Shown: positions 35,164-42,389 of the stretch, in pieces
Position numbering within the stretch: position 1 is the first letter of the stretch
How the letters are laid out: the number at the start of each line of letters is the position of its first letter
Assembly (NCBI GenBank): GCA_913047375.1
Contig: CAJWTV010000001.1
Location: 124,001-188,000 of the forward strand
Direction of reading: 5' to 3'
Length of the DNA stretch: 64,000 nucleotides
DNA from: an uncultured Polaribacter sp.
Lineage (GTDB): Bacteria; Bacteroidota; Bacteroidia; Flavobacteriales; Flavobacteriaceae
The notes under the pieces: generated by a model
Seen by the model: only the letters and a program-made list of their open reading frames with translations
What the model was told of the DNA's origin: nothing
The model's database searches: none
Position numbers and translations under genes: made by a program

Positions 35164-36306
35164 ATGACACTTATAAGAAATAAAAATATTGAACTCAATA
35201 GTATAGAAGATGCCATAGAGGATATAAGAAATGGGAAAATAATAATAGTCGTTGATGATGAAAATAGAGAAAATGAAGGTGATTTTTTAGCAGCAGCAGA
35301 AATGGCTACACCAGAGATGGTGAATTTTATGGCAACACACGGTCGAGGTTTAATTTGTACTCCTTTAACTGAAAATCGTTGTAGAGAATTATCTTTAGGA
35401 ATGATGGTTCAAAATAATACAGACCCTATGGAAACAGCATTCACTGTTTCAGTTGATTTAAGAGGAAAGGGAGTTACTACTGGAATTTCAGCTTCAGACA
35501 GAGCATTAACTATTAAATCATTAGTTGATAAAGAAACCAAATCATTCGATTTAGCAAGACCTGGCCATATATTTCCTTTAAAAGCTAAAGAAGGTGGTGT
35601 TTTAAGAAGAACAGGGCATACCGAGGCTGCTATAGATTTTGCTAGATTAGCTGGCTTACAACCAGCCGGAGTGATTGTCGAGATAATGAATGAAGATGGC
35701 ACCATGGCTCGTTTACCTCAACTTATAGAAGTAGCTGAAAAATTCGATATTAAAATTGTTTCTATAGAAGATCTAGTAGCTTATAGAATGGAGCACGATT
35801 CTTTAATAAAAAAGAAAGAAGATTTTATGTTACAAACTCGTTTCGGTGAATTTCGAGTAAGAGCATATCAGCAAACTACAAATAATCAAGTTCACTTAGC
35901 ATTAACTAAAGGAACTTGGTCAAAAGAAGAGACTGTATTAACAAGGGTAAATTCAACACTTGTCAACAATGATATTTTAGGAACATTAACTAACAATGCA
36001 GATAAAAAATTAGATCGAATGTTTCAAGTAATAAATGATGATGGAAAGGGAGCTATTTTATTTATCAATCAGCAAAATCAATCTCAAAATTTATTAGGCA
36101 GATTAGAAATCTTAAAAGAGAATCAATCAAACGGAAAATTAAAAGCTCCTGTTATCGCTATGGATAATAGAGATTTTGGAATTGGCGCTCAGATCCTTCA
36201 TGATATAAACGTTAATAAATTAAAGTTAATTACTAATACAAAGCAAACTAAGCGGGTTGGAATGATTGGCTATGGTTTAGAAATAATAGATTATGTAAGA
36301 TATTAA
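35164..36306 (+). CDS. ribB: 3,4-dihydroxy-2-butanone-4-phosphate synthase with a degenerate GTP cyclohydrolase II domain
   Basis: The N-terminal half (about 1-210) is an intact DHBP synthase: the acidic metal/substrate loop DDENRENEGDF (31-41), THGRGLICTPL and RRTGHTEAAIDFARLAGL are all present, so it should make the four-carbon precursor of riboflavin from ribulose 5-phosphate. The C-terminal half keeps the overall RibA fold but has lost the zinc-binding cysteines: where RibA reads RVHSECLTGD, this protein reads RVNSTLVNND (261-270), and the later cysteines are missing too. It is therefore not a working bifunctional RibBA; a separate ribA should exist elsewhere. Confidence 0.92.
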   Translation: MTLIRNKNIELNSIEDAIEDIRNGKIIIVVDDENRENEGDFLAAAEMATPEMVNFMATHGRGLICTPLTENRCRELSLGMMVQNNTDPMETAFTVSVDLRGKGVTTGISASDRALTIKSLVDKETKSFDLARPGHIFPLKAKEGGVLRRTGHTEAAIDFARLAGLQPAGVIVEIMNEDGTMARLPQLIEVAEKFDIKIVSIEDLVAYRMEHDSLIKKKEDFMLQTRFGEFRVRAYQQTTNNQVHLALTKGTWSKEETVLTRVNSTLVNNDILGTLTNNADKKLDRMFQVINDDGKGAILFINQQNQSQNLLGRLEILKENQSNGKLKAPVIAMDNRDFGIGAQILHDINVNKLKLITNTKQTKRVGMIGYGLEIIDYVRY

Positions 36307-36322
36307 TCTGATAATAAATTAA

Positions 36323-36772
36323 CTACCCTAACTTGGGTTGCTTAAAATATTTAAAAGGGACAAATAGCATTCCAAAACATTGACTTTCTTCCTTAGCCAT
36401 ATTCTTATGATGTATTTTATGTGCTTTTCTTAATCCTCTTAAATAGGGATTATTCGTGTTTTTAAACCATTTAAACCTTTGATGTATTAGAACATCATGA
36501 ACTAAGAAATATGCTAGTCCATAAAATAAAATACCTAAACCTATAAAGAATAAATATGTTTGAGGGGTATAACTTCCAAAATAGAACAAAGCGATACTAG
36601 GAATAGCAAATACAACAAAGAATGCATCATTTTTCTCAAAACCATTATATTTTGGTTGATGATGATCTTCATGAAGATACCAACCAAAACCATGCATAAT
36701 ATACTTGTGTGTACACCAGGTTACACCTTCCATTATTATAAAAACTCCTAAAGTAATTAATACGTACATCAT
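36323..36772 (-). CDS. crtZ: Beta-carotene hydroxylase (CrtZ type)
   Basis: This 149-residue integral membrane di-iron enzyme adds hydroxyl groups to the beta-ionone rings of beta-carotene, giving zeaxanthin. The histidine clusters that bind iron are all visible: HKYIMHG, HEDHH, HDVLIHQR and HKIHH. Three or four hydrophobic helices separate them. Its start codon overlaps the stop of crtB as TAATG, so translation is coupled. It is the last gene of the operon; the convergent ribB gene ends 16 bases away. Confidence 0.94.
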   Translation of the reverse strand: MMYVLITLGVFIIMEGVTWCTHKYIMHGFGWYLHEDHHQPKYNGFEKNDAFFVVFAIPSIALFYFGSYTPQTYLFFIGLGILFYGLAYFLVHDVLIHQRFKWFKNTNNPYLRGLRKAHKIHHKNMAKEESQCFGMLFVPFKYFKQPKLG

Positions 36773-37614
36773 TATATTATATTCAATTTGTATTTCACGT
36801 AGCTCCTAGCTAGAAGATTAATTTTCATTGGATCAGAAATACGAATTCTTGTATCCATAATTTTTTCGGAAGGAACTTTATTTAATTTTTTTAATAATCT
36901 TCTATAATATCTATAAGCCATATATACTCCAAACTTTGCTTCTACAGGTAATTTCAATATACCATTAGAGAATGCATACTCAAAATCTGCTTCTATTTCA
37001 TCAATAATTAAATCTTTTGAAGCTTTATCTAATTTACCTAAATCTATATTTGGAAAATAAGAACGATTTAAGACCTCAAAATCATCTTTCAGATCTCTTA
37101 AGAAATTTACCTTCTGAAATGCAGAACCTAATCGCATAGCTGCATCTTTTAAGTCATCAAACATTTTATCATTACCGTTTACAAAAACCTTTAAACACAT
37201 TAAACCAACAACGTCAGCGGAACCATAAATGTATTCATCATACTCTTGTTTAGTAGTATATTCTGTTTTATGTAAATCTGCCTTCATACTCTTTAAAAAG
37301 GCTTGCACCATTTCATCAGGTATATTATATCTACTTACAGTTTGTTGAAAAGAATTTAAAATAGGGTTTAAACTGATTCCCTGTTCTTTAGATGTATAAT
37401 AATCTTTCTCAAAGTGAGCCATTAACTCTTCTTTGTTATATTCATGAAATGTATCTACAATCTCATCCGCAAAACGAACAAAAGCATATATATTATAAAT
37501 ATCTGTTCTAATTTTTGTTGACAGCATATTTACGGCAAGAGAGAATGATGTACTATATTTTTTAGTAACTAATTTGCTACAATCATTAGAAACATCATCA
37601 AATAATTCTTTCAT
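36772..37614 (-). CDS. crtB: Phytoene synthase
   Basis: CrtB condenses two geranylgeranyl diphosphates head to head to phytoene. The 280-residue protein shows both aspartate-rich motifs: FVRFADEIVDTF (first D-x3-D) and NFLRDLKDDFEVLNRSYFP (second), plus the squalene/phytoene synthase helix around residues 120-170. The opening KKYSTSFSLAVNML is typical. It is separated from crtI by two bases and overlaps crtZ by one, so all three are made from one message. Confidence 0.96.
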   Translation of the reverse strand: MKELFDDVSNDCSKLVTKKYSTSFSLAVNMLSTKIRTDIYNIYAFVRFADEIVDTFHEYNKEELMAHFEKDYYTSKEQGISLNPILNSFQQTVSRYNIPDEMVQAFLKSMKADLHKTEYTTKQEYDEYIYGSADVVGLMCLKVFVNGNDKMFDDLKDAAMRLGSAFQKVNFLRDLKDDFEVLNRSYFPNIDLGKLDKASKDLIIDEIEADFEYAFSNGILKLPVEAKFGVYMAYRYYRRLLKKLNKVPSEKIMDTRIRISDPMKINLLARSYVKYKLNII

Positions 37615-37616
37615 AC

Positions 37617-39086
37617 TTATAACTGTTTTTTTATAATTAATTCTGATGCAATCTTTCCCGAGATTAATGCAGGAGGTACTCCAGGACCAGGAACTGTTAA
37701 TTGACCTGTAAAATACAAATTATTAACTTTACCACTTCTAATTTTTGGTCTTAAAAAAGCAGTTTGTAAAAGTGTACTAGCCATACCATAAGCATTTCCC
37801 TTGTAAGAGTTATATTCTTCTTTAAAATCTTTTACACAAAAGGATTTTTTGAATATAACACTTTTTTTAACTTCTTGATTTGTTAATTTTTCAAACCTAT
37901 CTATTATTTTATGGAAGTATTCCTCTCTTAATTCTTCTGTATCTTCAATTCCTGGTGCCAAAGGAATTAAGAAAAAACCAGCTTCTTTGCCCTCTGGAGC
38001 GGAGGTTACGTCTGTCATGGAAGTGAAATTAGCATAAAATAACGGCTCTGTTGGCCATTTGGGGTTATCATAAATTTCCTTTGCATGCAAATCAAAATCA
38101 GTATCAAAAAATAACGTGTGATGACTTGCATTAATAATTTTTTTATCAAAACCCACCCAAAACAATAAAGAAGAGGGTGCTAATATTTTTTTATCCCAAT
38201 ATTTTTCAGAATATTGTCTAGAACTTTTATCTAACAATGTTTCTGTGTGATGATAATCTGCTCCACTTAAGACCAAATTAGTGTCAATATTTTTGCCATT
38301 TACAAGCAAACCAGAAACATTATTTTGTGGGTCTGTTAGAATTTTCTCTACGTTCGCATTTACCTCAAAATTCACTCCTAAAGAGCTCGCCAATGAAACC
38401 ATCCCTTCGATGACTTTATACATTCCTCCTCTAGGATGCCAAGTACCTAATCCAAAGTCTGCATAATTCATAAAATTATAAAAACCTGGAGTATTATCGG
38501 GTTTTGCGCCTAAAAATAATACAGGAAATTCTAAAATTTTAATTAGCTTAGGACTCTTAATATTTTTTCGAACCTGTTTTCTAATAGTAGTAAAGAACTG
38601 ATTAACTCTAGCGACTGTTTTGGTTGTAACTAATTCTAATGGAGAAATTCCTGGCATTTTATATACTACATCTACAACGGCTATTTCATAATTTGCCTTT
38701 GCAGAATCTAAGAAAGATTTTAGGTGCTTTGCACTACCCTTTTCTTCTTTTTCAAACATTTTATAGATATCTTCTAAGTTTTCAGAAACTTTTAAAGAAG
38801 AATTTTCACCAAAATACACTTCATAACCCGGACTTAATTTATCTAGTATATAGTAATCTGAGGGCTTCTTCCCAAAATCTGCAAAAAAGCGTTCAAAAAC
38901 ATCTGGCATCCAATACCAAGATGGTCCAATATCAAATGTAAAACCATCTTTTTTATATTGTCTTGCTCTTCCTCCTAAAGTATCATTTTTCTCAAGCACA
39001 GTTACATTGTAACCTGCTTTTGCAAGATAACAAGATGCAGAAAGGGAGGAGAAACCAGATCCTATAATATAAATATGTTTTTTCAT
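37617..39086 (-). CDS. crtI: Phytoene desaturase
   Basis: This FAD enzyme introduces four double bonds into phytoene to give lycopene. The 489-residue protein begins with the dinucleotide-binding strand IIGSGFSSLSASCYLAKAGY followed by VTVLEKND. It carries GGRARQYKKDGFTFDIGPSW, a substrate-binding centre, and the C-terminal FTGQLTVPGPGVPPALISGK that closes the FAD site. It is the first structural gene of the pigment operon and has its own promoter inside an inverted repeat, 62 bases below the regulator gene. Confidence 0.96.
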   Translation of the reverse strand: MKKHIYIIGSGFSSLSASCYLAKAGYNVTVLEKNDTLGGRARQYKKDGFTFDIGPSWYWMPDVFERFFADFGKKPSDYYILDKLSPGYEVYFGENSSLKVSENLEDIYKMFEKEEKGSAKHLKSFLDSAKANYEIAVVDVVYKMPGISPLELVTTKTVARVNQFFTTIRKQVRKNIKSPKLIKILEFPVLFLGAKPDNTPGFYNFMNYADFGLGTWHPRGGMYKVIEGMVSLASSLGVNFEVNANVEKILTDPQNNVSGLLVNGKNIDTNLVLSGADYHHTETLLDKSSRQYSEKYWDKKILAPSSLLFWVGFDKKIINASHHTLFFDTDFDLHAKEIYDNPKWPTEPLFYANFTSMTDVTSAPEGKEAGFFLIPLAPGIEDTEELREEYFHKIIDRFEKLTNQEVKKSVIFKKSFCVKDFKEEYNSYKGNAYGMASTLLQTAFLRPKIRSGKVNNLYFTGQLTVPGPGVPPALISGKIASELIIKKQL

Positions 39087-39092
39087 GGAATT

Positions 39093-39128
39093 AATTGTTT
39101 AACAAATATACTTATATATTAAACAATT
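39093..39128. promoter_or_regulatory. Inverted repeat enclosing the crtI -7 box (candidate CarH-type operator)
   Basis: AATTGTTTAA (39093-39102) and TTAAACAATT (39119-39128) are perfect 10-base inverted arms separated by 16 bases. The exact -7 box of crtI starts at the very next base after the left arm. A protein bound to both arms would cover the promoter. TTGTTTAA-type words also recur beside the regulator's own promoter. Confidence 0.6.
39103..39110 (-). promoter_or_regulatory. crtI -7 promoter box
   Basis: The minus strand reads TATATTTG, an exact TAnnTTTG, 17 bases before the crtI ATG and lying between the arms of the inverted repeat. Confidence 0.55.
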
Positions 39129-39148
39129 TTTGATATTTGAACAGAGGT

Positions 39149-40042
39149 TTATAGAACGTTTAGTAAATCTTTAACAGATTCGTATAAGTAAATATTGGAT
39201 TTAAAATCTAACTCTTTTACATCAGCAGTTTTTTTACCTATTGCAATTAAATTATGTTTAGATTGTTTTAAGATATCGTCTATTTCATTAAAATAATCAA
39301 CAATTTTGTCATTATAGGGTCTTATAGTCATAGATGTTACAAAAGATAATTCTCTTTCAGTTTCGAAAAAATAACTCAAATTATATAGTGGCAGACTCTG
39401 TCCCAAATATATTGTATGATTTCCTCTTAAAACTAATTCATAATTTAAATATAAAAGTCCTAGCTCATGGATCTCATTTTCGGGCAGAAATAAAACATAG
39501 GTTTTTTTAGGGTTAGTAACAGTATATTGTAATTTCTCTGTGTTTATTTGAATTTTCTGAGCTATTAAATTTGATATAAAATGCTCGTGTGCTGGAAGCA
39601 GTGTATCTGTGTGCCACAACATTCCAATTTGCTCTAAAAATGGGATAAATACATCTTTAAAGATGTCTCTAAATGTTATTTTATGAAGTAACTTGTTATA
39701 AGTCTCATTAAATAATGATTTATCAAATTGGAACATTGACAATTTAAAAGAATTAATGGCTTCATCATTTACCGCATGGCTAAAAGCAAGATCTCTAGAA
39801 GCATCTGTAATAGCTTCATCAGACATTTCAGCAATTTTAGAAATTTTAATATTGTTATTATTTAATAAAACAATATTTAATAACTTAGTTAAATTTTGAT
39901 GCGAATAATATCTAATATTCGTTTCCGTTCTTTTGGGCTTTAATAAGTTATATCTTTTTTCCCAAATCCTAATAGTGTGGGATTTGATACCGGATATGTT
40001 TTCTAAATCTCTGATCGTGAAATTTTGCTTAATATTGTTCAA
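39149..40042 (-). CDS. MerR-type, cobalamin-binding light-responsive regulator (CarH/LitR type)
   Basis: The 297-residue protein has an N-terminal MerR winged helix (about 7-75, FTIRDLENISG and IRIWEKRYNLLKPKR), a helical bundle (about 90-165) and a cobalamin-binding Rossmann domain (about 180-297). The helical part holds the W-x9-E-H motif (W143, E153, H154) that contacts the upper face of adenosylcobalamin in CarH, and the next domain holds E-x-H-x-x-G (E190, H192, G195), whose histidine is the lower cobalt ligand. In characterised CarH the dark tetramer represses carotenoid genes and light breaks it up. Its place directly above crtI fits this. The start is TTG 40042, after an exact -7 box. 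Confidence 0.88.
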   Translation of the reverse strand: MNNIKQNFTIRDLENISGIKSHTIRIWEKRYNLLKPKRTETNIRYYSHQNLTKLLNIVLLNNNNIKISKIAEMSDEAITDASRDLAFSHAVNDEAINSFKLSMFQFDKSLFNETYNKLLHKITFRDIFKDVFIPFLEQIGMLWHTDTLLPAHEHFISNLIAQKIQINTEKLQYTVTNPKKTYVLFLPENEIHELGLLYLNYELVLRGNHTIYLGQSLPLYNLSYFFETERELSFVTSMTIRPYNDKIVDYFNEIDDILKQSKHNLIAIGKKTADVKELDFKSNIYLYESVKDLLNVL

Positions 40043-40058
40043 ACTTTTTCAATTTTTT

Positions 40059-40104
40059 TTAAACAAAGATAATTGTTTTTAATAAAAAATAAAATTTTGT
40101 TTAG
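40059..40104. promoter_or_regulatory. Cluster of TTGTTTAA-like words around the regulator's promoter
   Basis: TTAAACAA (40059-40066), AATTGTTTTTAA (40071-40082) and TTGTTTAG (40097-40104) surround and overlap the -7 box of the MerR-type gene. They match the arms found at the crtI promoter, suggesting autoregulation, and the outermost copy could also act on the divergent sigma factor gene. Confidence 0.45.
40064..40071 (-). promoter_or_regulatory. -7 box of the MerR-type regulator gene
   Basis: The minus strand reads TATCTTTG, an exact TAnnTTTG, 21 bases before the TTG start at 40042. It overlaps a TTAAACAA word. Confidence 0.55.
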
Positions 40105-40162
40105 AAAGTTGTAACATTATGGACAGTTTTACATCTAATAATTAAAAAGAATTAAATAGGTA

Positions 40163-40654
40163 TTGAAAAATTTAGAAACTAAATTTTTATTAGATTTTGA
40201 AAATAATCAAAATATTGTTCACAAGGTTTGTAGAATATATACGACTGACAGTGATGCTCACAAAGATTTATTTCAAGAAATTACCATTCAACTTTGGAAA
40301 AACTATTCTAAATTTCGTGGCGATTCAAAATTTAGTACCTGGATGTATAGAGTTGCATTAAATACTGCAATTTCATTATATCGTAAATCTTCCAAAAGAA
40401 TTAAGACGGAAGACTATAGCGATATAGAATATAAAATTCAATCCGTTGAATATGATGATAATCAGGAGCTACAATTAAAGGCTCTTTATGCTGCAATTCA
40501 TCAATTAAATGATATAGACAAAGCATTAATATTTTTATACTTAGAAGACAAACCGTTCAAAGAAATATCTATAACATTAGGTATTTCTGATATAAACGCA
40601 AGAGTAAAAATGAACAGAGCAAAGGAAAAATTAAGAACTATTTTATTATCATAA
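40163..40654 (+). CDS. ECF-type RNA polymerase sigma factor
   Basis: The 163-residue protein has sigma region 2 (about 12-80: HKDLFQEITIQLWKNYSKFRGDSKFSTWMYRVALNTAI) and region 4 (about 105-160: LNDIDKALIFLYLEDKPFKEISITLGIS, a helix-turn-helix). It lacks regions 1 and 3, so it belongs to the extracytoplasmic-function class. The start is TTG 40163. It is transcribed away from the MerR-type light regulator and is followed after two bases by a membrane protein gene, the usual place of an anti-sigma factor. Confidence 0.92.
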   Translation: MKNLETKFLLDFENNQNIVHKVCRIYTTDSDAHKDLFQEITIQLWKNYSKFRGDSKFSTWMYRVALNTAISLYRKSSKRIKTEDYSDIEYKIQSVEYDDNQELQLKALYAAIHQLNDIDKALIFLYLEDKPFKEISITLGISDINARVKMNRAKEKLRTILLS

Positions 40655-40656
40655 TT

Positions 40657-41310
40657 ATGGATTTATTAGACAAATACAAAAAAACTTGGGGTCTTCAACC
40701 TAAGAATATTGATAAAATTTCTTCAGAAGAAATTTATAAAATGGCGCGTTCTAAATCTATATCTATTGTAAAATGGATTTTTATTTTAGGCCTTATAGAG
40801 TTTTCAATTGGAATTATTTTTATGCTTTTTAACACCTATCAAAACCAAAATTATGATATGTTAGCCACGGATTTGTTAACCAGAAAATATTTATTATATC
40901 TATCATTTTTAACAGTTCCATTTTTATTATATTTTCTAAATATGTTTTATAATAACTACAAAAACATATCTGTTACAGATAATACTAGGGTATTAATGGA
41001 AATGATTAAAAAAACCAGAAGATCTGTTCGCAACTATATATTATTTAATTTAGCTGTAATAGTATTAGGTTCAATTATTATAACTTTTATTTCGTTAAAA
41101 AACTCTACTAGAGATATTATTCTTCGAAATCAAATCATTAATTTTAAATTAAATTTTGATGATGATGAATCGATAATTATAATAATGGTAATTATCACAG
41201 TAATCATCTTAACAGTAATTTCGAGTTTTTACCAGCTTATTTATGGTAATTTATTAAAAAAAATAAATAGAAATTATAAAGAATTGAAAAAATTAGATAA
41301 CGATTTATAA
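40657..41310 (+). CDS. Four-helix membrane protein, candidate partner of the ECF sigma factor
   Basis: I do not recognise a catalogued anti-sigma domain. The 217-residue protein has a cytoplasmic N-terminus of about 38 residues (MDLLDKYKKTWGLQPKNIDK, then a helical EEIYKMARSKS). Four hydrophobic helices follow (about 40-62, 88-110, 128-150, 168-192), with a basic C-terminal tail. No zinc-binding HxxxCxxC anti-sigma motif is present. Overlapping transcription with the sigma gene (two-base gap) makes an anti-sigma or signal-relay role the best guess. It faces the aldolase gene with only two bases between stops. Confidence 0.6.
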   Translation: MDLLDKYKKTWGLQPKNIDKISSEEIYKMARSKSISIVKWIFILGLIEFSIGIIFMLFNTYQNQNYDMLATDLLTRKYLLYLSFLTVPFLLYFLNMFYNNYKNISVTDNTRVLMEMIKKTRRSVRNYILFNLAVIVLGSIIITFISLKNSTRDIILRNQIINFKLNFDDDESIIIIMVIITVIILTVISSFYQLIYGNLLKKINRNYKELKKLDNDL

Positions 41311-41312
41311 AT

Positions 41313-42332
41313 CTAGAAAAAAGTTAACTCATTTAAAAGGATCTCATGCATTTCCTTTGTATAATCTAAATGAGTTACTATTCTAATTCTTCCTTCACCC
41401 ATAGGAATTAAAAGGATATTCTTAGCTTTCATTTTTGCAATAAAGTTATCAGCACCTATCTTTTTATCTACATAAAAAATAATGATATTGGTTTCTATTG
41501 GTTCTACTTTAGTTACATAAGATACCTTTTGTAAAACTTCCCCTATCTCTTTAGCCCTAGAGTGATCTTCTGCTAATCTTTCTATATGATTATCTAATGC
41601 ATAAATAGCTGCTGCTGCTAAAAAACCTGTTTGTCTCATAGCACCACCAAATAATTTACGTATCCTTAAAGCTTTTGCTATATGTTCTTTGGATCCTAAT
41701 AAGATAGAACCAATTGGTGCCCCCAACCCTTTTGACAAACAAATAGAAATAGTATCAAATAATTTTCCGTACTGATGGGGGGTTTCATTTTTTGCCACCA
41801 AGGCATTAAACAATCTTGCACCGTCTAAGTGAAATGCTAAATTGTTCTCTTTAGTGATTTTTTGTATTTTTTCTAACTCAGAGAAATCCCAACAAGCTCC
41901 ACCTCCCTTGTTTGTAGTATTTTCAACACAGACTAAACTTGAATACGGAACATGAATATCTGATCTTCCAGCAACAGCTTCTTTTAATTGTTCTGCTGAA
42001 AACATGCCTCTATCTCCATCAATTAATTTACAGGTAACACCAGAATTAAATGCAGCTCCTCCTCCTTCATAATTATAAACGTGAGCATATTTATCACAAA
42101 TTAATTTGTCTCCAGGATTAGTATGTAATTTAATAGCTGTTTGATTTGCCATTGTTCCGGAAGGAAAAAATAAGGCATCATCCATCCCAAACATTTTTGC
42201 AGCTTTCTCTTGTAATGCATTTACTGTCGGATCCATTTTAAAAACATCATCACCAACTTTTGCTTTGACCATTGCATCCATCATTTTTGACGTAGGCCTT
42301 GTAACTGTATCTGAAATTAAATCTATAATCAT
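41313..42332 (-). CDS. Low-specificity threonine aldolase (GntG-type PLP aldolase)
   Basis: This 339-residue fold-type I PLP enzyme splits L-threonine or allo-threonine to glycine and acetaldehyde. The opening MIIDLISDTVTRPTSKMMDAM and GDDVFKMDPTVNALQEKAA are classic for the family, as are MFGMDDALFFPSGTMANQ, the aspartate-histidine pair in HLDGARLFNA and the PLP lysine in SICLSKGLGAPIGS. It is alone on its strand between the zinc protease gene and the sigma/membrane pair. Confidence 0.93.
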   Translation of the reverse strand: MIIDLISDTVTRPTSKMMDAMVKAKVGDDVFKMDPTVNALQEKAAKMFGMDDALFFPSGTMANQTAIKLHTNPGDKLICDKYAHVYNYEGGGAAFNSGVTCKLIDGDRGMFSAEQLKEAVAGRSDIHVPYSSLVCVENTTNKGGGACWDFSELEKIQKITKENNLAFHLDGARLFNALVAKNETPHQYGKLFDTISICLSKGLGAPIGSILLGSKEHIAKALRIRKLFGGAMRQTGFLAAAAIYALDNHIERLAEDHSRAKEIGEVLQKVSYVTKVEPIETNIIIFYVDKKIGADNFIAKMKAKNILLIPMGEGRIRIVTHLDYTKEMHEILLNELTFF

Positions 42333-42389
42333 CTTATTTTTTATTAATGGATTCTACCTAAAAACTTATATTTAGGTAATTAGAACTGA

